A DNA stretch of 64,000 nt from Talpa occidentalis (GCF_014898055.3 NW_023605305.1:114982734-115046733), one strand, 5' to 3'. Counted from the stretch's first letter, positions 1 to 33,239 are shown. The notes: a model not told the origin generated them from the sequence alone. Numbers and translations are program-made.

Positions 1-59
1 CTTCCCGGGAGGCTGTTTTTTGAAGTCTTCTTGCGGGGGGGGGGGGGGCCGGGGGGCAG

Positions 60-1260
60 CGCCGGCCGCCGCGCGGCCTCGCCAGGGCGGCTTCGAAAGA
101 GAAACCAGGGGAAACTGGGCCTCTGAGTTTTGCCGGGAAGCCCAAGAACGGGGGAGGAGGATGAGTCAACGTGCCTGTGTCCCGCAGGGCGCGTGAACCC
201 CAGCTCGCGCAGGGGTGCGGGGGGGCACGGCCGCACCCCCAGGATGCGCGCACGCGTGCAGGTGTGTTCACGGGCAGGTGCGCGCGGAAACCAGAGCCGC
301 TGCAGGGGCTGGGCCGCCCCCCGCGGACACCCGATCGCCGATGAATGATTCATGCCGAGCACGGCCCGGCCGGAAGCCCGGCGGCCCCGCGCCCCTCCCG
401 CGGCGAGCGGGGCGCGGGCGGGGCCGGGGGCCGGCGGGGCAGCCCCGGCCGAGGGTGCGGGCCGGCGCCGCGGACTCCGGGAGTCGAGAAACGCGCCGGG
501 GGCGTCGAGGAGCTGCTCCGCGGAGGCCCAGCGTGGACGGAGGCTGCAGCCGTCGGGGCCCCGCCTTTCCCGGGAGCCGCTCGGCGCCCGCGCCCTTCCG
601 GCCTCGGCGTTTAGGGGTCGCGCGTCGGGGCGGCCCCGCCACCCTCGGCCCCGCGCTCGCGCCGCGGCAGGTGGAGCAGAAGTGGGGCGCGGGCGGCCTC
701 TGGCGGAAGCCTCAGGCCACGTGGCCGAGCGCCCCGCAGGCGCCGCTCCGAGGGCTCGCGGCGGGGGAGCCCCGGCGCCCGGCCCGCTTCCCCCGGAGGG
801 CGGTGCCGACTCCGACGCGGTCCCGCCGGGGCCGCCGCGGGCGGGGCGGCGACTCGGCCGCGGCCCCCGCCCGGGGGTCTGTCCGCCGGCTCCGGCCGCC
901 CGCGCAGGGCCGGGAGGGCCAGGGCCGCGCCGCAGCCCGAGTTCGGGGCCCGGGCGCCGACGCGCCGTGGAGGGGCGCCCCGCCCGCCGCAGCTGGAGGA
1001 GGAGGTTGGCACAAAGGCCGGGGCGGTGACCCCAGGCCTGGAAGGGGCCCCAGACCCTGCCCCACCCCTGCGGCGGGGGCGCTGACCCCTTGAGGACAGT
1101 CCGAAGGCTTCGGGGTGACCCAGCGACCATCACCTCCGAGGCTCCGCCGCGGGGAAGGCGGCGGCGACCTCGCGCGGCCCCGGGGCCCCCACCACCCCAC
1201 CCCGCCCCGCCCCCGCCGGGACCCGGCAGGAAAGGGCGGGCGCTTCCCTGCGAGCACCGA
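60..1260. promoter_or_regulatory. GC-rich CpG island, probable 5' region of the neighbouring gene (MTMR11 by synteny)
   Basis: The stretch is extremely GC- and CpG-rich and has Sp1-type GC boxes (a CCCCGCCCCGCCC run near 1199-1212) and a G-run near 36-56. It lies just beyond the inferred 3' end of OTUD7B. In the human genome MTMR11 lies immediately downstream of OTUD7B on the same strand, less than about 1 kb away, so this island most likely holds the MTMR11 promoter or first exon reading leftwards. I could not find the MTMR11 N-terminal protein sequence here, so its coding part would lie outside the window. Long open frames on both strands follow from the base composition and are not called genes. 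Confidence 0.6.
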
Positions 1261-1286
1261 GTCCAGCATCAACCCCCCTCCACGAA

Positions 1287-1322
1287 GAGAGTGAATCTTT
1301 TTTTAAAGTTTTAATGTTTATT
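1287..1322 (-). terminator. OTUD7B: OTUD7B distal poly(A) signal and cleavage zone
   Basis: On the minus strand AATAAA occurs at 1322-1317 within an A/T-rich run. It is followed at about 1240-1285 by a G/T-rich stretch suitable as a downstream element. This is the last AATAAA before the CpG island, so it is the likely distal cleavage signal, with cleavage 10-30 bases further left. The site is inferred from sequence only. Other AATAAA motifs inside the UTR (about 1940, 2485 and 4330) could give shorter transcripts. Confidence 0.55.
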
Positions 1323-2451
1323 TTTTTGACAGAAACCACTGAGGCAAAGGCTGTGACTGTTCGGCTAAACCTGTAACGCAATAAACCCGGCACCGGCCGA
1401 GGGGACCGCGGGGCTGGGGTGGGGGCGGGGGAGGGCGGCGGCCTCACCTAGAGGGGCAGACACAACCCTGAATATTTCCCCTCAATAAAAACAAGTAGGT
1501 GCCCCCATGCCCTGGATAGAAGGAACTAAGTGCACTTGTTTCAGCCTGAGACGCTATCACCCCTCACTAGGGTGAAGGGGTCCAGCTCGCGCCCTCACCC
1601 ACACCCCACACCTTCAACGAAGGCATCTCCGCCCTTGGAGCGCCCAGTACCTGCCTCCCGCCTCAGCCTCGGGCCGCCTCTCCCACCCGCCCCTTCCCCG
1701 GCAGCACACCCAAGTCTGCGTTCCCTTTCCAGGAACCGCCCCTTTACCCGGGCCCCATCCCGCCCAACCTCCTGCCCCCTCAAAAGCAAGCAGAAAAATT
1801 TCACTTCCCTTATAGAAACACACCCGTCCACTCTGGTCCCTGGTCCTCAGGATGGCGGGGCCCCTAAACACAGGGCCTGAATGAAGCCATGGTTTACCAT
1901 ACTTCCCACCCCGAGGACGCCCCCCAGGATTTCCAGCGTTTTTATTTTAAAAGAAGGCAAAAGGAGCTGGGATGAGTTAATTTATAAATCAAAACAAAAA
2001 CAAACATGACAAGCTTTCGGGCTTTGTTCATTTGTCCTGTTTTTAAAAAACAAAAGTATTAACTAGCATCTACTAGCAGATCAAATCCAAGCACAGCGGT
2101 CCAGTGGAGCATCAAAACATTCCTGGGTTTACTCTCTGGGAAAACCCCGGGTCTGTTTCCCCTCCTCTCGGTAAGGGGGTAAGGGCGGCGGAGCCACGGG
2201 GCTGGAGCTGTGCCACCAGCACCAGGACACTCTCTAGGGAAGGACGTTCACCAGCTGCTTGTATTGAGTTATTCTAACACCAAAACCAACGTGAGGTAAG
2301 CAAGACAACTCTTTGGGCACAAAATTTAAGGGGTGCCAAAAACCCAGTAGCCATGATAGTATTCAGTGCAGCATTTTTTGAAAATTAAACTTTTTTAAAT
2401 TCCGTAATAAAGTATCAAAAATTTCCATTCAGGATTCGACCCCATACTTGA

Positions 2452-2500
2452 TTCAGCGTTACCTCCCTCACCCAGTCTGTTTTTTATTCAAGGATTTTTT
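2452..2500 (-). repeat. Direct repeat copy A in the 3' UTR, carrying an AATAAA
   Basis: This segment of about 49 bases recurs at 4295-4347 with one C/T substitution, one extra T in a T-run and a 3-base indel. Both copies read TTTATT on the plus strand, which is AATAAA on the OTUD7B sense strand, followed in the sense direction by a G-rich GGGTGAGGGAGG-type stretch. Confidence 0.85.
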
Positions 2501-3787
2501 GCATTTTTAGAATATTCCATCAAAACAGCCTTTATCTTGATTACGGAGTTTTTCAGCACCCCCTCGACTTCAGTACCTGAGGGGAGTGCTTGTCTCACAG
2601 GAGTCCCAGCCCTGCCCAGAAACACACACATCTCCCCGTTTGGAACCAGCCTATTTTCAAATAAAAGCCTAACAGTCATGGGAAATGATTCAATCAACGG
2701 ACTATCATATTCGGAAAGTGAGTGACTTTCAAGTTTGTCCAGAAAGGAATCTTTCTAAACTGAGCAGTTCCAATGAAGAGGACAGTCTTGGCCGCCGGCT
2801 CTGTTACCCAGGGTGAAATGGGATGACCTCCGTGACCCGGCAGCAGCAGTTATGGCAAACACGAGTCTCCCCGCAATCACACCCAGCCCCGTACCTGCTT
2901 CAGACCCGACGCGGGGAATACATTCCACGGGGTGGGTTGTGGGTACATACCTCAAGAGAAATCCAAATACAGAAAAACAGCCCCAGTTAACACTCCAGAC
3001 ACTTAAGTACACTTATTCCTCCTCTTCATATGCACCTAGGAGTGTATACAATTGCATAGTTGATTTTTTTTCCCCAGAAAAAGAAAAGTAAAAACAAAAA
3101 TTGGCCCAGGAAAGGTCCTCTGGTTTAAAGCTCTTAGAAAGGGCGCTGGCCAGGGCGCAGGCGGTCCAGACTTGTGCTTTGTGCAAAACGCAGGGGAGCT
3201 CCCCCAACTGTGTCCACAGGCCCCCTCCCACCCCTGGAGAAAACGGTTGGGTTGGGGTAAGGGGGATCCCGAAGACAGATCAGCTGATTGGGACTAATCT
3301 GTGATCTGTGGTTACAGTTCACTAAAATATATTTCTCTAGCTACCTTTTTATAAATTGCCCCAATCCCTACCCATGTTTCAACATCATTCCTATTATCAA
3401 AAATAGCTCTTCTTACAAAGAATTTTCATTATTTTAATAAACTAACCACAGATTAAGGTCAGCTATGGCTTAACAAAAGAAGCCGGGATGTAAAGTTCAT
3501 TCTCTACGTAGAGAGGAAGGAGGAAGAAATCACTTAAATAGACCAAAAAAATCACTTTTCGAAACGTTTTTGCTTGCTGGGGTATTTTCATTGTTTCCTT
3601 TACTTAAAAAAATAGTCAAAAAATAAGTTGCTTTCTACAGAAACGCAGCAGCAGAGGATGGTGGTGTTCTACTTAGGTTTTTGGTTTGGTTTCAAACAGT
3701 CTGGCCAAAGGTCTGTCCTTCTGCTACCCCTCCCAAGACACACAAACCTCAAGGTGTGGTTATTGCTAAGTCATTAAAAGAAAAAAA

Positions 3788-4038
3788 GGGGCCCCCCTGG
3801 TGGCGCAGGCAGTTGAGCGCAGTGCTGTGAAGCTGTCGCAGCCTCTGCAGCACGGGTTCGATCCCGATCCAGGCGCGGCGTGACCGCTCCTGTCTCGCCC
3901 GCTGCTCCCCTCAACGTGTATTTCAGTCAGTCTGCCTGTTCTGTTCCCCACTCTATGTCTGGTGGATCCTCGCACCCTCCCGCACATCTGGCCTGTACCC
4001 CGGTTCTTGTATGCATGAATAAATCTTTAAAAAAAAAG
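3788..4038 (+). mobile_element. tRNA-derived SINE, older subfamily, in the OTUD7B 3' UTR
   Basis: It begins GGGGCCCCCCTGGTGGCGCA, has a B-box-like GGGTTCGATCC, the family body (CTGCTCCCCTCA, CTGCCTGTTCTG) and the tail CTTGTATGCATGAATAAATCTTT with poly(A). The 5' part is tRNA-like with an internal Pol III promoter. It is antisense to OTUD7B, so the mature mRNA would carry its reverse complement. Confidence 0.9.
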
Positions 4039-4294
4039 GGGGGGGGAAACAAGGGGCCACCCTCACATCAGCTCACCTGCTTCATCACTCTGCCCCTCCC
4101 CAGGGGGAACGTTCTTTTTAAATAAAGTTAAAGTCTTAAAAATAATCGTAACTTAGTGAAGTCCAGTCCTCAAAAAGGACAAGGAAGACACAGGGGCAGC
4201 CAGCGAGCTCCACTGCGATCAGAACAGGGGACAGACGGCTGCGCAGAGGAAATCAATCTCGAGAGGAAAGGATTCCCCCTCTTAAGTTCCTCCC

Positions 4295-4347
4295 TTCAGC
4301 GTTACTTCCCTCACCCAGTCTGTTTTTTTATTCATCAAGGATTTTTT
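4295..4347 (-). repeat. Direct repeat copy B in the 3' UTR, carrying an AATAAA
   Basis: This is the partner of 2452-2500, in the same orientation about 1.84 kb away. It shares TTCAGCGTTAC(C/T)TCCCTCACCC and the following T-run plus ATTCA. Relative to the OTUD7B stop it is the proximal copy. It could have arisen by local duplication or could be two copies of an unrecognised dispersed repeat. Confidence 0.85.
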
Positions 4348-4934
4348 CAATAAACCAATTTCAGCTCCCGTCCTCGTGAGCACCCACGAGCATACTTTAC
4401 CGCCCTGTCTTTCCAGATCCTTCAGGAGGAAGAATCTACCCAACCAATTTCAATCTTAATTCAGATCAACTGCCAATGTCTAATTTCCCAGTCTCCCTCT
4501 ACACCCCCAACTCTGCCACTGTGTGCTTTTTTCCAACCTAAAAACTTTGGTCTGTTTTTTATTGAGAACCAGGCCCAGACTTCTGCCCACCTCCCCACCC
4601 CTAGACCCCAAGCCTTCCTTCCCCTACAACTTCCCCGCAGGCCGTGGGACGGAGGGACCCAAGGGGTTATGAAGCAGCATCACTGTTATTCCCCACTGGA
4701 ACCTCCTCGTTCCCATCAAGCCAAGATCTGAGAAGGACTAGAACAGTCCCCAGGCGCCATCCAGCCCTGACCTGCTCTGCCACCCGGCCGCCTGCGCACG
4801 CACACCTCAGGCCTGTAGTCAGGCTTCCACAAACATTACAGCACTTGCCCCCAAATCGGGGCTGGGGCTGATGAGCCAATTAGTTGAGCTTAACTTTCTT
4901 TGTTTCACCCCCTTGCCCTCCAAGGTCCCCCCAT

Positions 4935-25391
<20,457 letters not shown>

Positions 25392-28300
25392 GTGACCATT
25401 AAGCACTTTCAGGCAGTTGATGTAGGGAGGACATAGATCAAAATTCAGGCCTCCACCTGAGGAGGAAATAAACACGTAAGGCTCAAATTACACTGGAGCT
25501 GGAAGATCATAGCCCAATTTCAGCAGCTTTCTAACCACTGGGGAAACAAAACGCTAGATCATTTCAGCTGAACATATCATGAAAGATAACCTTTAGTTTC
25601 CTAATTCCTCATTAACATAACTTTTTTTACCTACTACATTAACCACAAAACCCTAACACCAGTCCAAGTGACGCTCCCCGCTACCTTCTGGAACACCACA
25701 GGTCTACCATCCATTTGCTCTATCCCAAATGCAGGAAGCAGCAAACTGCACCTCCATGGACTCCTCTAACACACACCTCGTTCCTGGCACTCAATATACC
25801 CTGAAATTAGTTTAATTAGTTGCTATCTCGCCGCCTCCTCTAAGGCACCACCAGCACGCACCACTTAGCAGGTGGCACAGTGCTGGCACAGGCGCTCAGG
25901 CAGTACCTGCTGAGTGACTCTGACCTGGACCACTGCAGCGGACGCCAGGGCTAGCGGAGGAAATGGGAGAAGCAAACGGACAGATTTAAACTATTCAAAA
26001 TAAAAAAGCAGCTAGTACATAAAGCAGAGCGGACATTCCAAAAGCCCTGACAAAAATCAACCTTTGCTCCCCCACTTCATGAACCCAGGAAACATGCTCT
26101 TCTCCACTCAGGACACTAACTGCCAAATAAGCACACCCGAAACAGACCTGTCTTTCAGTCTTGGTTTTGGCAGAAACTGCGTCCCGGTGCCAGTCTGACA
26201 CACACACATTCCCCTGAAGCTGAGGAAGCAATAAGGGAGGGAAGAACAATCACTAATCAAATTGTGCAGCCTCAGACAGAACTACGGTTCTCTGCAGAAT
26301 AGGAGTTGTTTAACAGTTACCAGGGCCAACCTGCCCTACCGCACCCACCGACCCTGCCTTTGGACAGGTCAAAGGTGGGAGCCCTGGAGGAACAGCGCTG
26401 TCTCAGAAACCTCTTCTGACAGACCTACGTCTAAGGCTGACTCTCAGATGCTTTCCTTCACACAGTCCCTGCCCGAGAACACAGCTAGTTTAGTGGTATG
26501 ACCAGATCCTGGTTTTCTGTGTTCCTTAGAAAGATGAAGGCAAATAAACAGCAATGATGTGTGAGTCATAAAACCAGCAGGTCACTAACTAACATGGTAA
26601 CAGTGAATTTTTTTCTTTTGGGAGCAATCGCAAAACAGAAAGCATTCTCTCCGGTCCTGTTCAGTAGTACCAGACACACGAGTGCAGGGATAGGTTTTGT
26701 TCCTATCTGTAGCCCCAACATCCAGCAAAGCGCCCACAGTGTGGCAGTCAGTCAGAAAATGCCTGCACTGAAAACAAAACAAAAACAAACCCTTAGGACT
26801 TTGAGCGGACAATGTCGGGGGTGGGGGTAGGGAGCTGGTGCAGGGGGCCAATGGAATGCTGGCAGCGGCGTGGCGTGGTGTGTGCAGCTTCTGTCCATCT
26901 GAAGCCTGCGCGGCATTATGAACTGATGTTACCCCAATAAAAATAAATTTTTAAGTGCCTGATGGATAAATGACTAAGAGGACCTCCACATTAGTCACAC
27001 ACCAATCAATCTGCGCTTTAACTTGGCAGATGAGATATTCTAGGGCACTTTGCATCACCCTGTATTTCGAAGGGTCTGCCTTGGTTGGTCGCACTGTATC
27101 TCTCAAAGTTTGAGAAACTCCTTTCCAAACAGACAATCATGGGACTGTCACTACTTTCACCACCCTCAGACCCACAATTTTTACCTACACCCCAGATAAG
27201 AGGCGGCGACTCTGATCAAATTACTCACAGGGCTTCTGCTGGACCGTGTACCCTAAACTTGGATTCCATGACGCCTCAGATCTTTTCCAAGTTTAAAAAC
27301 TAACCACTGAGGAAACGAAATCCTGGCCTCTTAGCTCACCTCAGTTTCTTAAGCTATGATTTCTTGGTCTACATATTATCAGCACCTAATCTGCTTTCTT
27401 TTCAACATCACACATGTCAGAAAAGCCCACCAATACATAAATGTTTGGCATAATATAGCTCAGATTCAAAATGTCACTTTATAAAATAAATTAGTTCCTT
27501 ACATTCAACACTTACTATATTCCTTCTGAATTCATAGGTGAATGAGTGGTTCCCCTCACAATAGTTTCTCTAGTAATTCAGGCCAGGGTTCCTGGCTCAA
27601 CGCCGTCTGGTCACAGAGATGAAAGAAACCCAAATAAATTGCACGCGCATAACCCACAATGAAGAGAACAAGCTGCAAAATTAACTTCAATCTTCTATTT
27701 AAAAAAAAGCAAAGGAATTCAGTAATGCCGTTTTTATAACTTTATGAAAGAATATGGGGAATATACATTAGCACACAAGCAGCAATCAGCGAAAAGGTGC
27801 TGGGGAAGTGTTGATTAAGCCTCAGGCATGGAAGCATGGGGGGGAGGGTGGATTTATAGATCTAACTTGATCTACACTAACTTGACTGAAAATCTCAGCA
27901 CAAACTTCCTGGCAGCGCATTTCTGTATTTGGTGCCTCCAGGTGCGTGCCCGGGGCTCTGGACCCGTGAGGACAACAGCTCTTGTTACATCACCTCGGAC
28001 ACCTGGCTTGAGCTCCTCAAATTCCAAATGGGAATACCCAAGGCAACGACTGAGACCTGAGTCCTTGGCTCTGTCTCAGCACACAGGAAGGGAAGGAAAA
28101 CAAAACACTGGTTTTCTAATGAAACAGAGAAGCACTCAAATCCCTGCTGACTGAACGGTATTTAGACAAATCTCAACTGGACACAAAATCCTCTGATCTT
28201 CCAATCAGAAGGCAATGGAGGGATGACTTAGTCCACTGTCGCGGCCACGCAAGAATCCCTGCTCTATCTCTGGTGGAAAGGTCGTCAGTCTCCACAGGCT

Positions 28301-29469
28301 CACACGGTGGAGAACTCAGCCTTTTGCCATAATGTTCACTTCCCCGTTGGACAGCTCTGATTGTTAGAAAGTGCTCGTGTAAATCATCAGTCCCTCTCCC
28401 CCTACGACTTTCACATAATCGTCCTTGTTCTGTTCTCCAGAACATTAAAATCTATATCCCGTACTGATGGACTCTTCGTGAAAATCATCCAACAAAGCAT
28501 TTTTTTACATTAAACGTTGTCAATCAATACTGCACCATTATCATTAGCAAAGCAGGGGCCTTTATTTTAGGTAGGTACTTGCTGTTACCTATATTTGCCG
28601 ATAAACCTTTATGCCAACTCTTTAGTATGATTCAACATATGGAATAACTTAAGTCTTGTACCTTGCCCAAAATTCACTTCCGCTCCTATCTCTGCCACTC
28701 ATTCCTGCTTCCACATGCATGCCCTCTTGAAGTGATAACAGTGATCAGGAATAAATACTAATAAGTTAATGTAAATTAAGCACTTTCAAAAACCCTGTCA
28801 TGTTCTTGACAAGACTGCAGCAGGTCTCAAATGGAGAAACAAGGTGTGGAAAGTCAGGTTGGCTGCACCCAAAGTTTGAACCCCGGCTCTCTCCACGGGC
28901 CCACGCTGCTTCCCAAGGGACTAGGGCACTGACCCCTCCCCCCAGGACTGCACTGATTCTCACCTGCCCATTCGTTTGCCATAGGAAAGGGCGGCACCTG
29001 TGTCTCGTATTTATTAAAGACTCCGACACCTGCCTCATATTTAATTCATTTCAAATCCTACAGCTTTCCCCAGCAATCTCAGCATCCACCTGCACAGCCC
29101 ATCCAACACTTCCGCTCGGAGCTTCACCAGCTGACCCTACTCTGTGTCACTATGGTCAAAACTCGGAACGCACTGAACTAGACAGTCTCAATTGACACGA
29201 TGCTCAGTTTCCAGGATGGAGGGAAAACCCCACAACACTTCAACGATTATAATAAAGACATGTTGGGGGAAGGGGTGTTATCTCGCATAGGGAGTCAGGA
29301 AACAGGCAATCTTGCCAGGAATTGAGGTTCCAGCTAAGAACCAAAGATGAATAGGAACTGGAGAAACACACTGAAACAGAAAAGAATAGTCAAGCACAGA
29401 GGTGAGAATGGTGCAAAATGAGGACAAAGAGAGGGACCTGTTAAAGATTTGGGATTCTGGCACATATTG

Positions 29470-30060
29470 GGAAAAAAAACAACTAGCAACAACAAATGCT
29501 GGCAAGGATATAAAGAAAAAGGAAACCTCTTACACCGCTGAGGACCTTTAAATTACTAAAAATGGATCTACCATATCACCCAGTAATTCCACTCTAGGAA
29601 TCTACCCAAAGAACACAAAAGCATTAATTTGAAAGGAAACCCGCACTCCTGTGTTTACTGAGGCACTATTTACAACAGCCAAGATATGGGAACAACCTAA
29701 ATGCCCCAAAACAGGGGACTGGAGCCAGAAGAGGGGAGTCTATATACACAGTGGAATACTATCCGGTGATCCAAAAAGATAAACTCATGCCATTTGCAGC
29801 AACATGGATGGAACTGGAAGGGATGATGCTCAGTGAAATAAGCCAGAAGGAAAAAGAAAAATATCATTTATAGGAGGAATACAGAGGAACCAAATAAGGG
29901 CTGGGGCAGGGAGAGACAAAACTAGCAAGCAACTATAAATTGGAGACCTTAAGCGGGGAGGGGAGAGAGAGGGATTAACACCGGCGGAAGAGCAGAGACT
30001 ATGGTGGCGGTTCACAGGTGACTTGGTGGTGGGAATTTTATGGGGACTACACCTGAGGGG
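29470..30060 (+). mobile_element. LINE-1 3' end fragment
   Basis: Contains AACAAATGCTGGCAAGGATA, CTACCATATCACCCAGTAAT, GGAATACTATCCGGTGATCC, GCAACATGGATGGAACTGGA and GGCGGTTCACAGGTGACTTG. It is a relative of the 15112 copy but more decayed. Confidence 0.85.
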
Positions 30061-31179
30061 TTTGGGGTTCTATCCTAAAAAGTGGTAGAGTAGAAGGAGT
30101 ATGACATGATCCAATCTGAATTATTAAAAATCACCCGGGGTGGGTAAATCAGGCAAAAGAGGGCAATTGTATGAAGAACAGAAATGGACTTTGGTGAACT
30201 TAATGTGGTATAAACACATGTTGATTTTTAATGGCACACCTGAAGCTTATACACCCTTCTCCTTGAACCTCCTACTGGTTTTTTATTACCTCCCTTACTC
30301 CTGGCAGAAGAAAGACATTCCATCCTCCTTCTGAGACAAAACTGCAAAAGAAAAATTTCTTCGGGTTTCCTCCTCTGTCCCTAATGCTGGCTATTCTCTT
30401 CTCTGCAAAACTCCTTACAAAGACTACATTCACCGACGCTATTTTCTCACCTTATATTCAACCCTTGATCTACTAAATGGGCTGACACAGAAAAAGAAAG
30501 GCACCGCCGTATACGTGGATGGTCACCATCCTCTACTGTTCACCTAAAGCCATCGCTTCTCAGTGAGCAACACTTGCAGACCACCCCTCCGGCCTCTCAG
30601 GCTGTGTCTTGCACTTGGTCACTTCCACTGACTCCTGGTCAGGCCTGCACCAGGGTTAGCTAGTGCACCCGCACTTCTCACCTCAGGCCTCCCACTGTCT
30701 CACTCTGCCATCATCCCCATGAGAAACTCCCAGGCATGCCTGAGCACCCAAATGATGAGGAGCCCCAAACACCCCTCCTGTAATCCCACACTCACAAATT
30801 CAGCTCATAAACGCGAACTGTCCCAGCTGTCCCACCACCTCTCAAATTACTTCTCCTTCAGCACCAACCACTCCAGCAAACGATACCATCCCCTCCAGCC
30901 ACCCCAGGCTCCCACCTCAGAACCACCCTGGACTGCTCTTGCCTCATCCTCACGCACAGAGTCCTTCACTACAGCTCACTACTTTTGCCTTAAAAATTTC
31001 CTAAATCCACCAACACTTTTCAAACTATATCCCTTTTATTCTCTCTCAGGTTTTCACAACCTGGACCCCAGTAAACAGTTTCCCAACTTCTTCCTACTAC
31101 TTCCCCAGCCACTGTTCCCAGTGGTTGGCTGTGGAAGCTGTTAGTTCTAACACGCAAGTATGACCGTGTGCCGTCCGCT

Positions 31180-31690
31180 CCTCTAAATGTTCCCCTGGAC
31201 CCTCAATGATTAAAGCTTAAGATCCAAATTCCTGTACCCGACTGAGGCGGCCCTTCGCGAGCGCCTCTACCATCTCCAGCCTGTCTAACCCCGTCACTTC
31301 CCTTCTTGGCCTGGCAGTTTCCCACGGCCACCGCGCGCTTCACACCGCAGTTCCTTGGCGCACACGGTTCCCTCTGCCTGGAATGACTCCTAGTCTCGCT
31401 GCTGAAGCCTCACGCTTCTTTAAGACTAACTTGAGTCACCACCGCATTTGCAAAACCTTCTCTGGCTTTCCAAGTTAAAGTGCCCATTTCTTCCTTGGAG
31501 CGCCACCTTGTCCTCAACCTCCAATCAGGTTATTTAACCACACTGCACAGTATTTGTGTTTATTTTCTTGTTTATGTCCCCCACTAGCCCGTGAGCCATC
31601 TGAGGGCAGGGATCTTGTTCATCCTGTATCTCCAGCATCCGAATGCCAAGTAAGTGTGCAACTTCTGTTCAGATGAATAAACTGCATTTA
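31180..31690 (+). mobile_element. LINE-2 3' fragment
   Basis: Contains TTCCCTCTGCCTGGAATGAC, CAAAACCTTCTCTGGCTTTC, GAGCCATCTGAGGGCAGGGA and TCTTGTTCATCCTGTATCTC, classical LINE-2 3' landmarks. Similar sequence may extend back to about 30240. Confidence 0.7.
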
Positions 31691-32069
31691 TACAGCACCT
31701 ACTACATACACGTACTTTGCACGCACACACATGCACCCACACACAAAATTATACTAATATTCACTGTTGAAAATAGGCAAGTCTAACAGTTGCTCATCTC
31801 AAAGCCATTTGCTTAAGATTTACGTGACGTTATCGCAACAGATTTCACGTCCTAAACATTTAAGTTCAAACTAGTATGAAAATCAGTCTCCATGCTGATT
31901 GCCCAATTAGTAACAAAAAATGACCAAAGTAAAATACCATTGTAGAGAGCAGAGCTGTGTTAAACGCTAGAGAAACCACGGCCCGTATTCTCCGACTTGC
32001 AACATTCCAGGGCGCAGCCACAGGCTCAGGATGCACCACTCCCCAGCTCCACTATGTACTGCCGTGTCT

Positions 32070-32131
32070 GATTCCTCTCTTACTCCCCCGGAATCCTCTC
32101 CTACTCCCCCTGAATCCTCTCCTACTCCTCC
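32070..32131. repeat. 21-bp minisatellite, three units
   Basis: GAATCCTCTCCTACTCCCCC-type units are at 32070, 32091 and 32112, with a few substitutions in the first. Confidence 0.9.
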
Positions 32132-33239
32132 AAAAGCATTGGAAAACACAACATTCAAGACTGTCAAGAATTTTCAAAGGTCAGAGACTCCTCCATGTCT
32201 GTGATGTCAGTCCCCAGGAATCCAGACAGGGTGAAAGAGGAAGGATAGAAATGCTTAGAAATTTCACACAATTCTTGATTAGGTGGGAAGGGGAGAGGGA
32301 AGGCTCTTGGCAGACTGTTTTTAGTTAGTATGGGTTCTTCCAAGTGAAAGAAACAAAACCTTCTGAGAAGAAAAAAAAAAAAAAACTATGACCAAACTCC
32401 ACAGTAAGGAGAAGGCATTACTGACAGTTACAATTAGATGGGTCTGGAAGGAAGGGGGAGTGAAGGGAAGTAAACAGGTGTTGGTGTTAACCATTACTTC
32501 ATTTAAACTTCAAACAAAGCTCTAGCCGCCCGTCTGCCTGCCCGTCTGCCTGCGTTGCTCAGCCCACACTATAGCCGAAGCTCCAGTCACAAAGGCCGGG
32601 TCATCTGCTCTAGGCCACAGGGGAAGGGTGATAGAAACGGGATTTTTATGAACCCAGCCTGCCTGACTGCAGGGCCAGTTGCGCATTACTGAGTCTGTAA
32701 CAGGGTGGTCCCCAGGAAAGGGGGAGGCTCCTATGTTTTCTGTTGATGCAGCGGATGGCAGAACCCATTTAGAATAGGCAGGTTTGCGGGGTTTGGGCTG
32801 CCCCTCTCCCTGTCCTATAACAAGTCCAGGCAAGAGGCCTGAGAAGACGGGGCAGTCCCTCCATGTGAGGCCTTCACACTTCACCTCCCTCCAGCTCCAC
32901 TGGGAGAGGCAGCTTGGGGTACTGACAGCTCTAGCCCCAAATCCCCATGCTGCTACTGAGGGGCTGAGCAACCACGGGCAATATAACTGTTTAGAGCCTG
33001 TTTCTTTTAAGCATAAAATGGGAAACAACTCTGCATTTCAGACCTGTTTTTAGAATTAAATAGCGACACTGACACAGGACAACAGGGGGGCTGGAGCCTC
33101 CAAAGACAGTGCAGTGAGGACTGGTGACTGTGGGTTCTCACCCACACGCACAACTGCAAGACCCTCAGGCCCAGGGAGCAACAACGAGGCTGACCTCACA
33201 AACGGGGCAGGGTCCTCGAGCACACCGGAGGCCGCTCCC

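Larger units (their letters stand above)
1295..4934 (-). other. OTUD7B: OTUD7B 3' untranslated region
   Basis: The region follows the OTUD7B stop codon (4937-4935) on the minus strand and has no further coding frame. It is A/T-rich with several AATAAA signals, contains a SINE at 3788-4038 in the opposite orientation, and holds a repeated segment (2452-2500 and 4295-4347). Its length of about 3.6 kb assumes use of the distal signal near 1320. No open reading frame here resembles a known protein. Confidence 0.65.
25457..33200 (-). other. OTUD7B: OTUD7B intron 1, proximal part
   Basis: No exon is recognised. It contains an L1 3' fragment (29470-30060), LINE-2 sequence (30240-31690) and a 21-bp triplicate (32070-32131). 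25500-29460 and 31700-33200 otherwise look like unannotated intron. Confidence 0.7.

Noticed and set aside
215..1093. Long open frames in the left CpG island on both strands
   Set aside because: Very high GC removes stop codons. The translations are Arg/Pro/Gly/Ala-rich with no known domain, and several frames are open at once.
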